From: an uncultured Flavobacteriales bacterium
Lineage (GTDB): Bacteria; Bacteroidota; Bacteroidia; Flavobacteriales_E; Vicingaceae
Direction: 5' to 3'
DNA: 64,000 bases
NCBI GenBank assembly: GCA_905479995.1
Contig: CAJQON010000040.1
Coordinates: 1 to 64,000, forward strand
Below, in pieces: positions 1 to 10,256 of the stretch; position 1 is the first letter of the stretch; the number at the start of each line of letters is the position of its first letter. The notes under the pieces were generated by a model, which had not been told where the DNA came from, ran no database searches, and saw nothing but the letters and a program-made list of their open reading frames with translations. Made by a program: the position numbers and the translations under genes.

Positions 1-824
1 TAAATGTTAAAACTAAAAATGACTCTTCAAAAATTGTGAAACTTGTAATTGATGAAAATAATAAGAAAATAAAATTATTAAGAGATTCTATTAATAGGTT
101 AAGAGAGAATAATATTAGCTTGTTAAAAGATACTTTTAATGTGGTAAAATTGGAGGTTAAAAAAAATAGAGCGCTCTCGAATAAAATTATAGATACATGT
201 TTGAACACGATTCAATTGTCGTGCGAAATGCGGCATTTATTTTTGTTTAATTGGTACAATGATCCATTAATAGATAGTATTGAGACTTCTCTTTTTCCTA
301 GATTTAAATTGAAGGATTCTGCTCAAAGTGAGTTGTATGCTAATTATGATAAATATTTAATCATGTCTAATCAAGTCATTAGAAACAACAAAAAGGCTTC
401 AAAGTTTTACAAGCGAGTTCTTAAATTAATAAAGGCAAATAAAAAGAATAATGTTTATAATCAATCAGTAGAGGATGAGTTTGATGAGGTAAAGAGTGAT
501 TGGGTAAAGTTTACAATACAATCAAACGTTGCAGGATCTATAGGTTTTAAAGCGACTAAAAAACAGTTGATATCTGATAAGAAAAAGATAAAAAAGGAGC
601 TAAAGAAACTTGGTAGAGAAAAAACTGTAGAACGACAAAGACAAGCTTATTGGAGTAAATATTATATTTTAAATAAAGTTAGGTGGACAAAAAAAGCAAT
701 ACTTACAGATAAGGATGTGAGAGAATGTATTCAAAATAATAGAGCTTACATTCAAAAAGCAAAAAATGAGATAAAGAAAGAAGAAGAGCTTCAAAAGAGA
801 AGAGAGGCTAAGCTGAATTATTGA
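1..824 (+). CDS. Hypothetical Lys-rich protein, 5' end outside window
   Basis: I do not recognise this protein. The track starts it at a GTG at 36, but the same frame is open without a stop back to base 3 (reading NVKTKNDSSKIV before that GTG), so the real start is probably upstream of the window. The visible part is about 273 residues, dominated by Lys, Asn and Glu, with probable helical or coiled-coil stretches at both ends and a more hydrophobic centre around WYNDPLIDSIE. There is no signal peptide or membrane segment in the visible part. It converges on the lolD-like gene with only a few bases between. Its Lys/Asn content is higher than that of neighbouring genes, which could mean weak constraint or accessory origin. 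Coding status is likely; function unknown. Confidence 0.6.
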   Translation, partial: NVKTKNDSSKIVKLVIDENNKKIKLLRDSINRLRENNISLLKDTFNVVKLEVKKNRALSNKIIDTCLNTIQLSCEMRHLFLFNWYNDPLIDSIETSLFPRFKLKDSAQSELYANYDKYLIMSNQVIRNNKKASKFYKRVLKLIKANKKNNVYNQSVEDEFDEVKSDWVKFTIQSNVAGSIGFKATKKQLISDKKKIKKELKKLGREKTVERQRQAYWSKYYILNKVRWTKKAILTDKDVRECIQNNRAYIQKAKNEIKKEEELQKRREAKLNY

Positions 825-826
825 AA

Positions 827-1480
827 TTAATCAACAATTAACCCGTCCTTCATGGTTAGTTTACGGTCGGCCATGTTGGCAAGTTCTTCATTGTGGGTAA
901 CAATTACAAAAGTTTGATTAAACTCATCACGCAATTTAAAAAACAAACTATGCAGTTCTTTTGCCGATGCCGAATCTAAATTACCCGAAGGTTCATCGGC
1001 CAAAATTACGGCAGGATTATTAATTAACGCTCTACAAACGGCCACTCGTTGTTGTTCACCACCACTTAATTCGGATGGTTTATGACTGGCTCTTTCAGCT
1101 ACTCCAAGTGCAGATAATAATTCTAGAGCTCTTTTTTCGGCCTCTACTTTATTTGTTTTATGAATGTAAGCCGGTATACATACATTTTCTAAAGCTGTAA
1201 ACTCAGGCAATAAATGATGAAACTGAAATACAAAACCAATGTTTTTATTTCTAAATAAAGAAAGTTCTTTGTCTTTAAAGCTAGAGATGTTTTGATCATG
1301 AATGGTAACTTCGCCTTCATCTGGTTTGTCGAGCGTTCCAATAATTTGCAATAAAGTAGATTTTCCTGCACCAGAAGCGCCAACAATAGAAATGACTTCT
1401 CCTTTTTTAATGTTTACATCTACACCTTTTAAAACGTGTAAATCGCCATAAGACTTTTGTATGTTTTGAGCTTTTATCAT
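827..1480 (-). CDS. lolD: LolD-like ABC transporter ATP-binding protein
   Basis: This is an ABC ATPase of the MacB/LolD/FtsE class, which drives export of lipoproteins or other envelope cargo together with a MacB/LolC-type permease. Walker [10 protein letters not shown] is at residues 34-42, the Q-loop near 85, the signature LSGGEQQ at 138-144 and Walker B VILADEP near 158-164, followed by the SGNLD stretch typical of this class. The 217-residue length fits a stand-alone LolD subunit. No permease gene lies next to it, so the partner must be elsewhere. It is divergent from sucC. LolD is the best name, but sequence alone does not separate LolD from other MacB-type ATPases. Confidence 0.85.
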   Translation of the reverse strand: MIKAQNIQKSYGDLHVLKGVDVNIKKGEVISIVGASGAGKSTLLQIIGTLDKPDEGEVTIHDQNISSFKDKELSLFRNKNIGFVFQFHHLLPEFTALENVCIPAYIHKTNKVEAEKRALELLSALGVAERASHKPSELSGGEQQRVAVCRALINNPAVILADEPSGNLDSASAKELHSLFFKLRDEFNQTFVIVTHNEELANMADRKLTMKDGLIVD

Positions 1481-1531
1481 GCCTAAAAATTAAAAAGCTA
1501 AGGTACTTAATTATTTGTTGAAAAGTTGGTA

Positions 1532-1561
1532 TTGAAATCCCAATTAAAACAGTTACTTTTG
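1532..1561 (+). promoter_or_regulatory. Bacteroidota-type promoter of sucC
   Basis: A TTG at 1532-1534 is followed after 19 bases by TACTTTTG at 1554-1561, an exact match to the TTG-N17..23-TAnnTTTG promoter form of Bacteroidota. The sucC ATG is 26 bases downstream of the -7 box, which leaves a short leader. Confidence 0.75.
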
Positions 1562-1587
1562 GTAGCGAATTCATAAAAATACAATCA

Positions 1588-2799
1588 ATGAACTTACACG
1601 AATATCAAGGAAAAGGATTATTAAAAAGCTACGGAGTAGCAATACAAGAAGGGTTAGTTGCAGATTCTCCAGAAGGAGCTGTTGAAGCTGCAAAGCAATT
1701 AACTGCTGAAACTGGAACGGAATGGTTTGTTGTAAAAGCACAAATTCATGCTGGTGGTAGAGGGAAAGGAACGGTAACAGAAACTGGTTCTCATGGTGTT
1801 GTTTTAGCCAAAGGATTGGATAAGGTTGCTGATATTGCTAACGGTATTTTGGGAGGTCATTTAGTTACTGCTCAAACTAGCGATACAGGAAAGAAAGTAA
1901 ATAAGGTATTGGTTGCTCAGGATGTATACTATCCTGGAGATGCTGAACCAGAAGAATATTACATGTCTGTTTTAATGAACAGAGAAACAGGTAGAAACAT
2001 TATTATGTATTCTACAGAAGGAGGAATGGATATTGAAGCAGTAGCTGAAAATACTCCTCACCTTATTTTTAAAGAAGAAATTGACCCTAAAGTAGGTTTA
2101 CAAGGTTTTCAAGCAAGAAAGATTGCTTTTAACTTAGGCTTATCAGGTCAGGCATTTAAAGAAATGACAAAATTTGTTTTTGCTTTATATGCTGCTTACG
2201 ATGGTATTGATGCTGCAATGTTTGAAATTAACCCTGTGTTGAAAACTTCTGACAGCAAAATTATTGCTGTAGATGCTAAGGTAAGTGTTGATGAAAGTGC
2301 ATTGTACCGTCACAAGGACATTGCTGAAATGAGAGATACTTCAGAAGAAGATCCAGTTGAGTTAGAAGCTTCGGAAGCAGGATTGAACTATGTAAACTTA
2401 GACGGAAACGTTGGTTGTATGGTAAATGGTGCTGGTTTAGCAATGGCTACAATGGATATAATTAAATTATCTGGTGGAGAACCAGCTAACTTTTTAGATG
2501 TTGGTGGTACTGCAGATGCAGAAAGAGTTGAAAAAGCATTTAGAATGATCTTGAAAGATCCGAATGTAAAAGCAATTTTAATTAATATATTTGGTGGTAT
2601 AGTAAGGTGTGATAGAGTGGCTCAAGGAGTTGTTGATGCTTACAAAAACATTGGTGAAATACCAGTTCCAATTATTGTTAGATTGCAAGGAACAAACGCT
2701 GTTGAAGCAAAAGAAATTATTGATGCTTCAGGTTTAAATGTACACTCAGCAGTATTGTTAAAAGAAGCTGCAGCTATAGTAAGTGAAGTTTTAGCTTAA
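1588..2799 (+). CDS. sucC: Succinyl-CoA ligase (ADP-forming) beta subunit
   Basis: SucC is the beta subunit of succinyl-CoA synthetase in the TCA cycle; with SucD it makes succinate and ATP from succinyl-CoA. The N-terminal ATP-grasp fold begins with [12 protein letters not shown] and contains [12 protein letters not shown] near residues 50-61, part of the nucleotide site. The C-terminal ligase domain has [10 protein letters not shown] around residue 330, a phosphate-binding loop of the family. The length of 403 is slightly above the E. coli protein. sucD is not adjacent; the gene stands as a single transcription unit with its own promoter and a strong hairpin terminator. Confidence 0.97.
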   Translation: MNLHEYQGKGLLKSYGVAIQEGLVADSPEGAVEAAKQLTAETGTEWFVVKAQIHAGGRGKGTVTETGSHGVVLAKGLDKVADIANGILGGHLVTAQTSDTGKKVNKVLVAQDVYYPGDAEPEEYYMSVLMNRETGRNIIMYSTEGGMDIEAVAENTPHLIFKEEIDPKVGLQGFQARKIAFNLGLSGQAFKEMTKFVFALYAAYDGIDAAMFEINPVLKTSDSKIIAVDAKVSVDESALYRHKDIAEMRDTSEEDPVELEASEAGLNYVNLDGNVGCMVNGAGLAMATMDIIKLSGGEPANFLDVGGTADAERVEKAFRMILKDPNVKAILINIFGGIVRCDRVAQGVVDAYKNIGEIPVPIIVRLQGTNAVEAKEIIDASGLNVHSAVLLKEAAAIVSEVLA

Positions 2800-2820
2800 T
2801 AAATAGTTTATATAACGTAT

Positions 2821-2852
2821 AAAAAATCCCTGCAATTTGCAGGGATTTTTTT
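2821..2852. terminator. Bidirectional intrinsic terminator
   Basis: The sequence AAATCCCTGC-AATT-TGCAGGGATTT forms a strong GC-rich hairpin with A-runs on its left and T-runs on its right, so it can end transcription from either direction. It lies between convergent sucC and the 2855-4321 gene. Confidence 0.88.
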
Positions 2853-2854
2853 GT

Positions 2855-4321
2855 TTAATTTGTTTTAGAAAATGTTTTTTTGATAACCTCCTCTAAGTTA
2901 ATTACAACAGTACTATCTGTATCGCCAATAAACTCCTCTTGAGTTACAGAAACTACATTTAATAACGTGTAATTGTTTTGGTGTTGCTCCAGCATTATTT
3001 GGTGAAATAAGGGAACAGGAACCCAATCTCTTTCAGAAGAAAGTTGTCCAAACTCATCTACATACTTTCGTTTGTAAAAGCCAGCATTTTGTAAATATTC
3101 TTCAGTTGGTCGTACCAATAGTATTTTCTTGTTGGGAGTATGCAGCACTTTAATAAAAGCAGCCTTTAGTGCATTATGTTCTTTGACTGCAATGCTGGTA
3201 AAGTAGTTGTTTACATTAAGGCTGTTTCCAATTATAAATACGAGGGCTAATGCTAAGGATATATACTTTACAATAGCTTTGTTTTGGCTTAATGAACGCA
3301 ATAAGTAAAACTGATAAAACAAAACTATTATAGCGGTTACCCCAATTGTTCTAGATGATTTCCAAGTGTCGGGAGATATTAAGTTGGGAGTGTAAGTAAT
3401 GGGTAACACAATAAGAAGGAAAAGCAATAGCAATAAAAAGTTTTTATTGAACTTGTTCTTCTTAATGAGCAGTATAAAAAAGCCTAGAAATAAACTGGTT
3501 CCTACAAACAGTAATAAGTATGAACGCAATAGAATAGCACTACCATAAAAGGTGTTTTTTAATTCGTTGAGGTAAAAATTAAAAAAGCGGTAGGGCAAAT
3601 TTGCATATTCAATATCAGCTCGGTCTAAAGCAGGAATATTATAGAGGTATAGGGATAGTTTAAAAATCAAAAAATACACTCCAAACGAAACGGCAAAGAA
3701 AACTCCAAAACGAAGCGCTAATTTAAAAAGAGTAGTTTGGTTTGTAATTAGTGTAAACACCAAAGGGATTAAAAAAGCCGTTGCTGCTGATTGGTACAAG
3801 CTTAAAGCAACAATATTTAAACTTAAGGCTAATACATACTTTGGAATGCTTTGTTTGTTTTTTAACAGTAAAACACCTGAGTAAAAAGAGATGTTTAAAG
3901 CCCACGGTATTTCATAAATTGCACTCCAACTCACATATATTCCCACCGATGGAATGGCCAACATTAACAAAGAGAATAGACCAGCTTCAATTTTTTTAAA
4001 ATTTAATTGCAGCAATAAGTGAAAAATTTGCGTAGACAATAATATACAGCCGATTAAAGCAGCTAGTCGGATCCATTTTAAATCAGAAACAGTATTACAA
4101 AGTGTACCATATATTAACTGGTTTAATTCGCCATATAAAGGTCTACCAGTTTGTATAAAAACATGTTTAAAAATGGGGTTTTTATCGGCCGACCATAAAA
4201 ATTCATAGGCATCTGTAAATCCATAATCGCTAAAAATACCAGCATACAGCAATGCAAAAGTTACCAGAGCAGTTACGGCATATAATAATAACGTTTTATT
4301 GTGTTGAGTTAGTAGTTTCAC
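2855..4321 (-). CDS. Polytopic membrane protein, possibly GtrII/PMT-like glycosyltransferase
   Basis: This 488-residue protein has about ten to twelve hydrophobic segments spread over the first 370 residues and then a soluble C-terminal domain of about 100 residues. An acidic/aromatic loop after the first segment (DYGFTDAYEFLW) and the overall layout recall GT-C type membrane glycosyltransferases such as GtrII or PMT-like proteins, but I cannot point to a diagnostic motif. The start is a GTG at 4321; no better in-frame ATG lies close. It is monocistronic, ending at the bidirectional terminator shared with sucC. Membrane location is well supported; enzymatic activity is a guess. Confidence 0.75.
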   Translation of the reverse strand: MKLLTQHNKTLLLYAVTALVTFALLYAGIFSDYGFTDAYEFLWSADKNPIFKHVFIQTGRPLYGELNQLIYGTLCNTVSDLKWIRLAALIGCILLSTQIFHLLLQLNFKKIEAGLFSLLMLAIPSVGIYVSWSAIYEIPWALNISFYSGVLLLKNKQSIPKYVLALSLNIVALSLYQSAATAFLIPLVFTLITNQTTLFKLALRFGVFFAVSFGVYFLIFKLSLYLYNIPALDRADIEYANLPYRFFNFYLNELKNTFYGSAILLRSYLLLFVGTSLFLGFFILLIKKNKFNKNFLLLLLFLLIVLPITYTPNLISPDTWKSSRTIGVTAIIVLFYQFYLLRSLSQNKAIVKYISLALALVFIIGNSLNVNNYFTSIAVKEHNALKAAFIKVLHTPNKKILLVRPTEEYLQNAGFYKRKYVDEFGQLSSERDWVPVPLFHQIMLEQHQNNYTLLNVVSVTQEEFIGDTDSTVVINLEEVIKKTFSKTN

Positions 4322-4493
4322 CTTTTTTCAAAAAATAAATATAGGAGTATTTATAGAATATGAGTTGCCTAAACCATAATAGTTGAACGCATTAAATTTT
4401 GGGGCATTAATCTTTAAGTAAAATTGAGTAGTACATGTCATTTAGAAATTCGCTTATAAATCGTAAATTCGCAATTCTAAAAAAGAACAAAGA

Positions 4494-5822
4494 ATGTTTG
4501 ATAGTTTAAGTGATAAGTTAGATAGAGCCTTTAAGGTATTAAAAGGGCAGGGACAAGTAACGGAAATTAACGTTGCCGAAACCATTAAAGAAATTAGACG
4601 TGCATTATTAGATGCCGATGTTAGCTATAAAGTAGCCAAGCAGTTTACCGATACTGTTAAGGAAAAAGCTTTAGGAGAAAATGTAATTAATGCAGTTTCG
4701 CCTAACCAGTTAATGGTAAAAATTACTCACGATGAGTTAGCCAAGTTAATGGGTGGCGGAATGACTGATATTAATATATCTGGTAGTCCTGCTGTAATCT
4801 TAATTTCTGGTTTGCAAGGTTCGGGTAAAACAACTTTTTCTGGAAAACTGGCCTTACACTTAAAAACAAAAAAAGGGAAAAATCCATTATTGGTTGCAGG
4901 AGATGTTTATCGTCCGGCAGCAATAGATCAATTGCACGTTTTAGGAGAGCAAGTTGGTGTTGATGTGTGGAGCGATAAAGAAAATAAAAGTCCGGTTGAT
5001 ATTGCCAAGAAAGCAATTGCTCATGCAAAAAGCAATGGGCACAATGTAGTTATTGTAGATACTGCCGGTCGTTTGGCTGTAGATGAGAAAATGATGACAG
5101 AGATTGCTGAAGTTAAAAAAGCAGTTAATCCTCAAGAAACATTATTTGTAGTAGATTCTATGACTGGGCAAGATGCGGTGAATACTGCAAAAGCCTTTAA
5201 CGATAGGTTAGATTTTGATGGAGTTGTATTAACCAAATTAGATGGTGATACACGTGGTGGAGCAGCCTTATCGATAAGAAACATAGTTGATAAACCGATT
5301 AAGTTTGTTGGTACTGGAGAAAAAATGGAAGCCTTGGATGTTTTCTATCCAGAAAGAATGGCCGACAGAATTTTAGGAATGGGTGATGTTGTGAGTTTAG
5401 TTGAAAGAGCTCAAGAACAATATGATGAGGAAGAAGCAAGAAAACTCCAAAAGAAGATTGCCAAAAATCAATTTGATTTTAACGACTTTATGAGCCAAAT
5501 AGGACAGATAAAGAAAATGGGTAACGTGAAGGATTTGATGGGAATGATACCAGGTGTTGGTAAAGCCATGAAAGATGTTGATGTTGATGATGATGCGTTT
5601 AAAGGAATAGAAGCAATTATACAATCTATGACTCCTTACGAAAGAGCTAATCCAAAAGCATTAAACGGAAGTAGAAGAAAACGATTAGCCAACGGAAGTG
5701 GTACATCTATACAGGAAGTAAACAGATTAATTAAACAGTTTGATCAGACGAGCAAAATGATGCGAATGATGGGAGATAAAGGGAAGATGGCTAAGATGAT
5801 GAAAAATATGCCTAAACGATAA
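4494..5822 (+). CDS. ffh: Signal recognition particle protein Ffh
   Basis: Ffh is the SRP54 GTPase that, with 4.5S RNA, delivers nascent membrane proteins to FtsY. The N-domain (MFDSLSDKLDRAFKVL) is followed by the G-domain with GLQGSGKTT near residues 105-113, VDTAGRL near 187 and TKLDGDTRGG near 245. The Met-rich M-domain with PGVGKAM and a MMRMMGDKGKMAKMMK tail completes it. The length of 442 is normal. The stop is three bases before folD, so the two are probably co-transcribed. Confidence 0.98.
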   Translation: MFDSLSDKLDRAFKVLKGQGQVTEINVAETIKEIRRALLDADVSYKVAKQFTDTVKEKALGENVINAVSPNQLMVKITHDELAKLMGGGMTDINISGSPAVILISGLQGSGKTTFSGKLALHLKTKKGKNPLLVAGDVYRPAAIDQLHVLGEQVGVDVWSDKENKSPVDIAKKAIAHAKSNGHNVVIVDTAGRLAVDEKMMTEIAEVKKAVNPQETLFVVDSMTGQDAVNTAKAFNDRLDFDGVVLTKLDGDTRGGAALSIRNIVDKPIKFVGTGEKMEALDVFYPERMADRILGMGDVVSLVERAQEQYDEEEARKLQKKIAKNQFDFNDFMSQIGQIKKMGNVKDLMGMIPGVGKAMKDVDVDDDAFKGIEAIIQSMTPYERANPKALNGSRRKRLANGSGTSIQEVNRLIKQFDQTSKMMRMMGDKGKMAKMMKNMPKR

Positions 5823-5825
5823 AAT

Positions 5826-6710
5826 ATGAGCAATCCAACTATAGTTAGCGGAAAAGAAGTTTCTAATAAGGTTAAAGATGATATAGCTTTAGCAGTAGAA
5901 AAATTAAAAGCTGATGGCGGTAAAATACCCCATTTAGCAGCCGTACTAGTTGGAGAAGATGGCGCAAGTAGAACTTATGTAAATGCCAAAGTTAAAGCTT
6001 GCGAAAGAGTTGGTTTTGAATCGACCTTGGTAAAGTTGGATGCCGATATTAGTGAAGCAGATTTATTGGCTGAAGTAGCTAAACTTAATGCCAATGATTC
6101 AATTGATGGGTACATTGTTCAGTTGCCATTGCCAAAACATATAGATGAACAAAAAGTTACAGAAGCAATTGCTCCAGAAAAAGATGTAGATGGGTTTCAT
6201 CCCGTAAGTTTAGGGAAAATGTTGTTGGATATACCAAGCTTTTTACCCGCAACTCCTTATGGAATTACCGAAATGCTTAAGCATTATAATATCCCTACAG
6301 AAGGGAAACATTGTGTAGTAATTGGTCGTTCACATATAGTAGGATCGCCAATGAGTGTTTTGATGGCACGTAATGCTTATCCTGGAAACTGTACCGTTAC
6401 AATTACACACAGTAGAACACAAAATTTAAAAGCAATAACCAACCAAGCAGATATTTTAATTGTGGCTTTAGGTAAACCTGAATTTTTAACTGCCGATATG
6501 GTTAAAGAAGGAGCAACGGTAATTGATGTTGGAATTCATAGAATAGAAGATAGTTCTAAAAAATCTGGATTTAGGTTATTGGGTGATGTTAAGTTTGATG
6601 AGGTAGCTCCAAAATGTGCATTTATCTCTCCAGTTCCAGGAGGAGTAGGGCCTATGACGATAGTTAGTTTGCTTAAAAATACCTTGCTGGCTGTTCAACT
6701 TAAGTCTTAA
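5826..6710 (+). CDS. folD: Methylene-THF dehydrogenase / methenyl-THF cyclohydrolase
   Basis: FolD is the bifunctional cytosolic enzyme interconverting 5,10-methylene-THF and 10-formyl-THF in one-carbon metabolism, using NADP. Seen motifs are [14 protein letters not shown] near residues 51-64 with the catalytic Lys, [13 protein letters not shown] near 100, and the nucleotide-binding [11 protein letters not shown] near 165. The C-terminus [11 protein letters not shown] is a family signature. The length of 294 is standard. It follows ffh by three bases. Confidence 0.98.
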   Translation: MSNPTIVSGKEVSNKVKDDIALAVEKLKADGGKIPHLAAVLVGEDGASRTYVNAKVKACERVGFESTLVKLDADISEADLLAEVAKLNANDSIDGYIVQLPLPKHIDEQKVTEAIAPEKDVDGFHPVSLGKMLLDIPSFLPATPYGITEMLKHYNIPTEGKHCVVIGRSHIVGSPMSVLMARNAYPGNCTVTITHSRTQNLKAITNQADILIVALGKPEFLTADMVKEGATVIDVGIHRIEDSSKKSGFRLLGDVKFDEVAPKCAFISPVPGGVGPMTIVSLLKNTLLAVQLKS

Positions 6711-6812
6711 TACGTAGTTTTTTTTCGCAAATTACTTAGTGTAATTTGAGTATTTCCCGAAGTATTTCGTTCGTGAATTTGGGTTAACTTTAAACCGTTA
6801 ACCTAACACAAT

Positions 6813-8609
6813 TTGTCTTTTTTAAATAAATCCATATTAGATTCTTTAAGCGCACAAATCGCTGTGCTAAATAATGAAGGTGTTATATTGGTTACTAACC
6901 GATCTTGGGGAAATTTTTATAAAAAGAATAAGGTTGGATTAATAACAGTAGGATCAGGAGTTGGCGTAAATTATTTAGAACATTGTTTAAACTTACCTCA
7001 ATTAAGAAAGAAAGCACTAGAGTTGAACCAAGGAATCAACTCTTTACTGGAAGGAGAGGGTGACTCATTTCAGCTAACGTATGCTGTAGATGATATAAAA
7101 TGGTATTCTCTAAAGGTTAATTTACTTAAAGAGGAAGGGAGGGTTATTGTGATTCATGAAGATGTTACTGAGAAAATAACTGACAAGAATTTGTTGTTAA
7201 TGGAGCATATGAAATTTCAGAATCTATTTTCAGAATCTCCTGTTGGCATTTTAATTATTGATGATTTTTTTAAAATTGTGCAAGCAAACAAAAGTTTTTG
7301 TCAATTTGTGGGTTATACAGCAGAAGAACTTAAGGAATTAACACCATCTGATATTACTTTTCCAGCTGATATAAAGAAGACTGAAAGTATGATTAGAAAA
7401 ATGGTTTCGGGTAAAATTAATAGAGATAAAGTAGAGAAAAGATACATAAAAAAAGATGGTAAAATAATATGGGGAGAGGTGATCAACAGAGATATAAAGC
7501 TCTTATCAGGAAAGAAGTTGATTTATACTACCATTGTTGATATAACAGAAAAAAAAGAAAGAGAAGAAGCTTTGTTGATTAGCCAAGAGCGTTTAATATT
7601 GGCTACCTCTCAAAAAAATATTGGTATTTGGGATTGGAATATAAAGGAGAATAATTTAATATGGGATGATTCCATGTTTGATTTATATGGATTATCTAAA
7701 GAAGATTTTGACGGTTCTTTTCAAGCATGGGAAAAATCAGTTTATGAAGATGATTTAGATGCAGTTTATAAAGAAGTGGAATTGGCATTATTAGGAAAAA
7801 AAAGGTTAAATACTGAATTTAGAATAGTAACAAATAAGGGAATAATAAAATATATTAGGGCTCAAGCTATTGTTCAGTTTAATGAAGATAATGAAGCTGT
7901 TAGGATGGCTGGAATTAATACAGATGTGACAGAAAGGTTGGAGTTGGAAAGAGAAAAACACATTATAATTGGTAGGGCAGAGGAAGCAGAAAGACAACGC
8001 ATTTCCCACGACTTACATGATGGTTTAGGTCAAAAAATTGCTGCAGCCAATATTTATATGAATGTATTGGATGGGCTAGTTAAAGATCAACTGGATGAAG
8101 AAACACTTGCTATATTTAATGTTGGTAGAAAACTGGTAACTGAAGCTGCTCGAGAAACCCGATTAGTAAGTCAAAATATTACGCCACGCTCCATAAAACA
8201 GTTTGGATTGGAAAAGTCTGGGGAAGAAATGGTGTCGAATTATCAAAAAAGACACACTGAAATCTCAATTAAATTAGATTCAAATTTAGGTGATATACGA
8301 TTTAATGAAGAGGTTGAGTTAGCAGTGTTTAGAATATTACAAGAATTGGTAAGTAATGGGCTAAAACACTCCGGAGCAAGTAAAATTGATGTGGTTCTGA
8401 GCTTTGATAAAATTCATTTATTTGTTGAAGTGAATGACAATGGAAAAGGGTTTAATGTTGATGATGTTAAAACAAGAAAAAATACAGGTATTGGTTTTGT
8501 AAGTTTAAAACATAGGGTTGAGTTGTTAAAAGGCAAACTAACCATTAATAGCAGGCTTAAAAGAGGGGTTAAAGTGGGTGTTAAAATACCTATTTCTAGA
8601 ATTTTATAA
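6813..8609 (+). CDS. PAS-domain sensor histidine kinase, HisKA_3 type
   Basis: This is a soluble sensor kinase with three PAS-like domains (about residues 10-130, 135-255 and 256-380), each of the last two followed by a PAC-like segment ending in DITE or DVTE. The dimerisation and phosphoacceptor segment RQRISHDLHDGLGQ lies near residue 400 and is of the NarX/DegS (HisKA_3) kind. The ATPase domain has the N-box ELVSNGLKHSG near 513 and GKGFNVDD plus GIGFVSLKHR further on. No membrane segment is visible. The start is a TTG, supported because an in-frame TAA lies 9 bases upstream and the first in-frame ATG is about 130 residues in, beyond the first PAS domain. No LuxR-type response regulator is adjacent, so it is an orphan; the signal is unknown. 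Confidence 0.9.
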   Translation: MSFLNKSILDSLSAQIAVLNNEGVILVTNRSWGNFYKKNKVGLITVGSGVGVNYLEHCLNLPQLRKKALELNQGINSLLEGEGDSFQLTYAVDDIKWYSLKVNLLKEEGRVIVIHEDVTEKITDKNLLLMEHMKFQNLFSESPVGILIIDDFFKIVQANKSFCQFVGYTAEELKELTPSDITFPADIKKTESMIRKMVSGKINRDKVEKRYIKKDGKIIWGEVINRDIKLLSGKKLIYTTIVDITEKKEREEALLISQERLILATSQKNIGIWDWNIKENNLIWDDSMFDLYGLSKEDFDGSFQAWEKSVYEDDLDAVYKEVELALLGKKRLNTEFRIVTNKGIIKYIRAQAIVQFNEDNEAVRMAGINTDVTERLELEREKHIIIGRAEEAERQRISHDLHDGLGQKIAAANIYMNVLDGLVKDQLDEETLAIFNVGRKLVTEAARETRLVSQNITPRSIKQFGLEKSGEEMVSNYQKRHTEISIKLDSNLGDIRFNEEVELAVFRILQELVSNGLKHSGASKIDVVLSFDKIHLFVEVNDNGKGFNVDDVKTRKNTGIGFVSLKHRVELLKGKLTINSRLKRGVKVGVKIPISRIL

Positions 8610-8698
8610 ATAGGGTTCATTTAGTATTCTTAGTTCCAATCAATTTTTCATCATCTTAATTTAATCCGTACAAATGGGTTTGTAAAAAATCTATAGAA

Positions 8699-8963
8699 CT
8701 AATCTGTTCTAATTGCAATAAATAATTGAGTCATATTTTGGTAAAAAAGAAGTCTTAACTGGGTGTTATTCATTTGTGAGAGCCTTTCTTTATCATTTTT
8801 TTTCATTGTATACTTCTTGCCGTTCAATTGCATCAAAAAGCGTAAGCATGTTATTGTCTTCTTTTTGATGTTGGGTTAGGTTAAGTTTAATGTAGCGCTT
8901 TTCAGACTTGCTTAATTCCTTAATTAGCTGAAATAAATGATGACCATGTTTTACTTTACTCAT
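8699..8963 (-). pseudogene. Frameshifted 5' remnant of a 511-aa-type gene
   Basis: This reading frame is missing from the track. From an ATG at 8961-8963 it encodes 56 residues, MSKVKHGHHLFQLIKELSKS and so on, ending at a TGA at 8793-8795. It matches the N-terminus of the protein at 38296 (LFQLIRSLSKSEKRYFKL against LFQLIKELSKSEKRYIKL; MKLFDAVELQDSY against LTLFDAIERQEVY). The match stops at an A8 tract (8796-8803 on the coding strand). Removing one A continues the similarity (IKEKF against DKERL) to a TAG at 8699-8701. The paralog is 511 residues, so only the first fifth survives. It starts 5 bases after the rarA stop, in the same direction. It is most likely a decayed gene copy; a short functional peptide is less likely. 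Confidence 0.72.
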
Positions 8964-8967
8964 AGTG

Positions 8968-10248
8968 CTAATAGCCGTATTTATCTTTCCAATTGTCTTT
9001 TAAAAACTTTCTAAAGCTTGCTTCTTTTGGGTTGTTGCCTGGCTCGTAAAACTTTGTTCCAGCAATTTCATCTGGTAAATATTCTTGGGCCTTAAAATTC
9101 CCTTCATACCCATGCGAGTATGTGTAGTCATTTCCGTAACCTAAATCTTTCATTAAGTTGGTTGGTGCATTTCTAATATGCAATGGTACCGATAAATTTC
9201 CTGTTTTTTTAACCAAAGCCTGTGCTTGGTTAATGGCTTCATAAGAAGCATTGCTCTTTGGAGAATTGGCCAAATAAACGGCCGTTTGGGATAAAATAAG
9301 TCTTCCTTCAGGAAAGCCAATAACATTTACCGCTTGAAAACAATTGTTGGCAATTACTAAAGCTGTTGGGTTGGCATTACCAATGTCTTCAGAAGCAGAA
9401 ATTAATAAGCGCCTGGCTATAAACTTCATGTCTTCTCCACCTTCTAACATTCTAGCTAGCCAGTAAACTGCTCCATTTGGATCGCTTCCTCTTATTGATT
9501 TAATAAATGCAGAAATAATATCATAATGCTGATCTCCAGCTTTATCGTAACGTACAATGTTTTGCTGAACAATGTTAACCACTGCATCATTGGTAATTAC
9601 TATTTTATCACTATCAAAACTGTTTACTACAATTTCTAATGTATTTAGCAATTTTCTTGCATCACCACCAGATAGTTGAAGCAAAGATTCGTATTCTTTT
9701 ATTTTAATTTTTTTGGCACTTAAGGTTTCGTCTTGAGTTAAGGCAATGTCTATTAATTTTAATAAGTCTTCCTTGCTTTGTTCTTTTAAAACATAAACCT
9801 GACAACGAGAGAGTAGTGCTGATATTACTTCAAATGAAGGGTTTTCTGTGGTTGCTCCAATTAAAGTTATTATCCCTTTTTCTACTGCTCCTAAAAGCGA
9901 ATCTTGTTGTGATTTACTAAAACGATGAATCTCATCTATAAATAGCACAGGATTATTGGTTCCAAAAAATTGTTGAGATTTTGCTTTTTCAATAACCTCT
10001 CTCACATCTTTAACGCCAGAGTTTATAGCACTCAATGTATAAAATGGTCTATCTAAATGGTTGGCAATAATGTTGGCTAAGGTTGTTTTTCCAACACCAG
10101 GAGGACCCCAAAATATCATAGAAGGAATAATTCCTTTTTCTATAAAGCTTCTAAGGGTAGAACCTTTGCCCACCAAATGTTCTTGTCCAATATAAGTATC
10201 GAAAGTATCGGGCCTAAGTCGTTCGGCTAATGGAGTTAAATTTTGCAA
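8968..10248 (-). CDS. rarA: Replication-associated recombination protein A (AAA+ ATPase)
   Basis: RarA/MgsA acts at stalled replication forks and is related to clamp loaders and RuvB. It starts with [20 protein letters not shown], has Walker [10 protein letters not shown] near residues 48-56, Walker [11 protein letters not shown] near 101-110 and sensor [11 protein letters not shown] near 132. The C-terminal part with [16 protein letters not shown] and the helical tetramerisation domain is typical. The length of 426 is normal. It begins a minus-strand run with the small secreted protein and DUF1697 gene upstream, only 8 bases away. Confidence 0.95.
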   Translation of the reverse strand: MQNLTPLAERLRPDTFDTYIGQEHLVGKGSTLRSFIEKGIIPSMIFWGPPGVGKTTLANIIANHLDRPFYTLSAINSGVKDVREVIEKAKSQQFFGTNNPVLFIDEIHRFSKSQQDSLLGAVEKGIITLIGATTENPSFEVISALLSRCQVYVLKEQSKEDLLKLIDIALTQDETLSAKKIKIKEYESLLQLSGGDARKLLNTLEIVVNSFDSDKIVITNDAVVNIVQQNIVRYDKAGDQHYDIISAFIKSIRGSDPNGAVYWLARMLEGGEDMKFIARRLLISASEDIGNANPTALVIANNCFQAVNVIGFPEGRLILSQTAVYLANSPKSNASYEAINQAQALVKKTGNLSVPLHIRNAPTNLMKDLGYGNDYTYSHGYEGNFKAQEYLPDEIAGTKFYEPGNNPKEASFRKFLKDNWKDKYGY

Positions 10249-10256
10249 GAGTATTG

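Noticed and set aside
1588-2799. sucC without sucD as a sign of gene loss
   Set aside because: The gene is intact with its own promoter and terminator; sucD can lie elsewhere in the genome.
2855-4321. ArnT-type lipid A modification enzyme
   Set aside because: The membrane layout is similar, but no diagnostic motif or neighbouring lipid A gene supports it.
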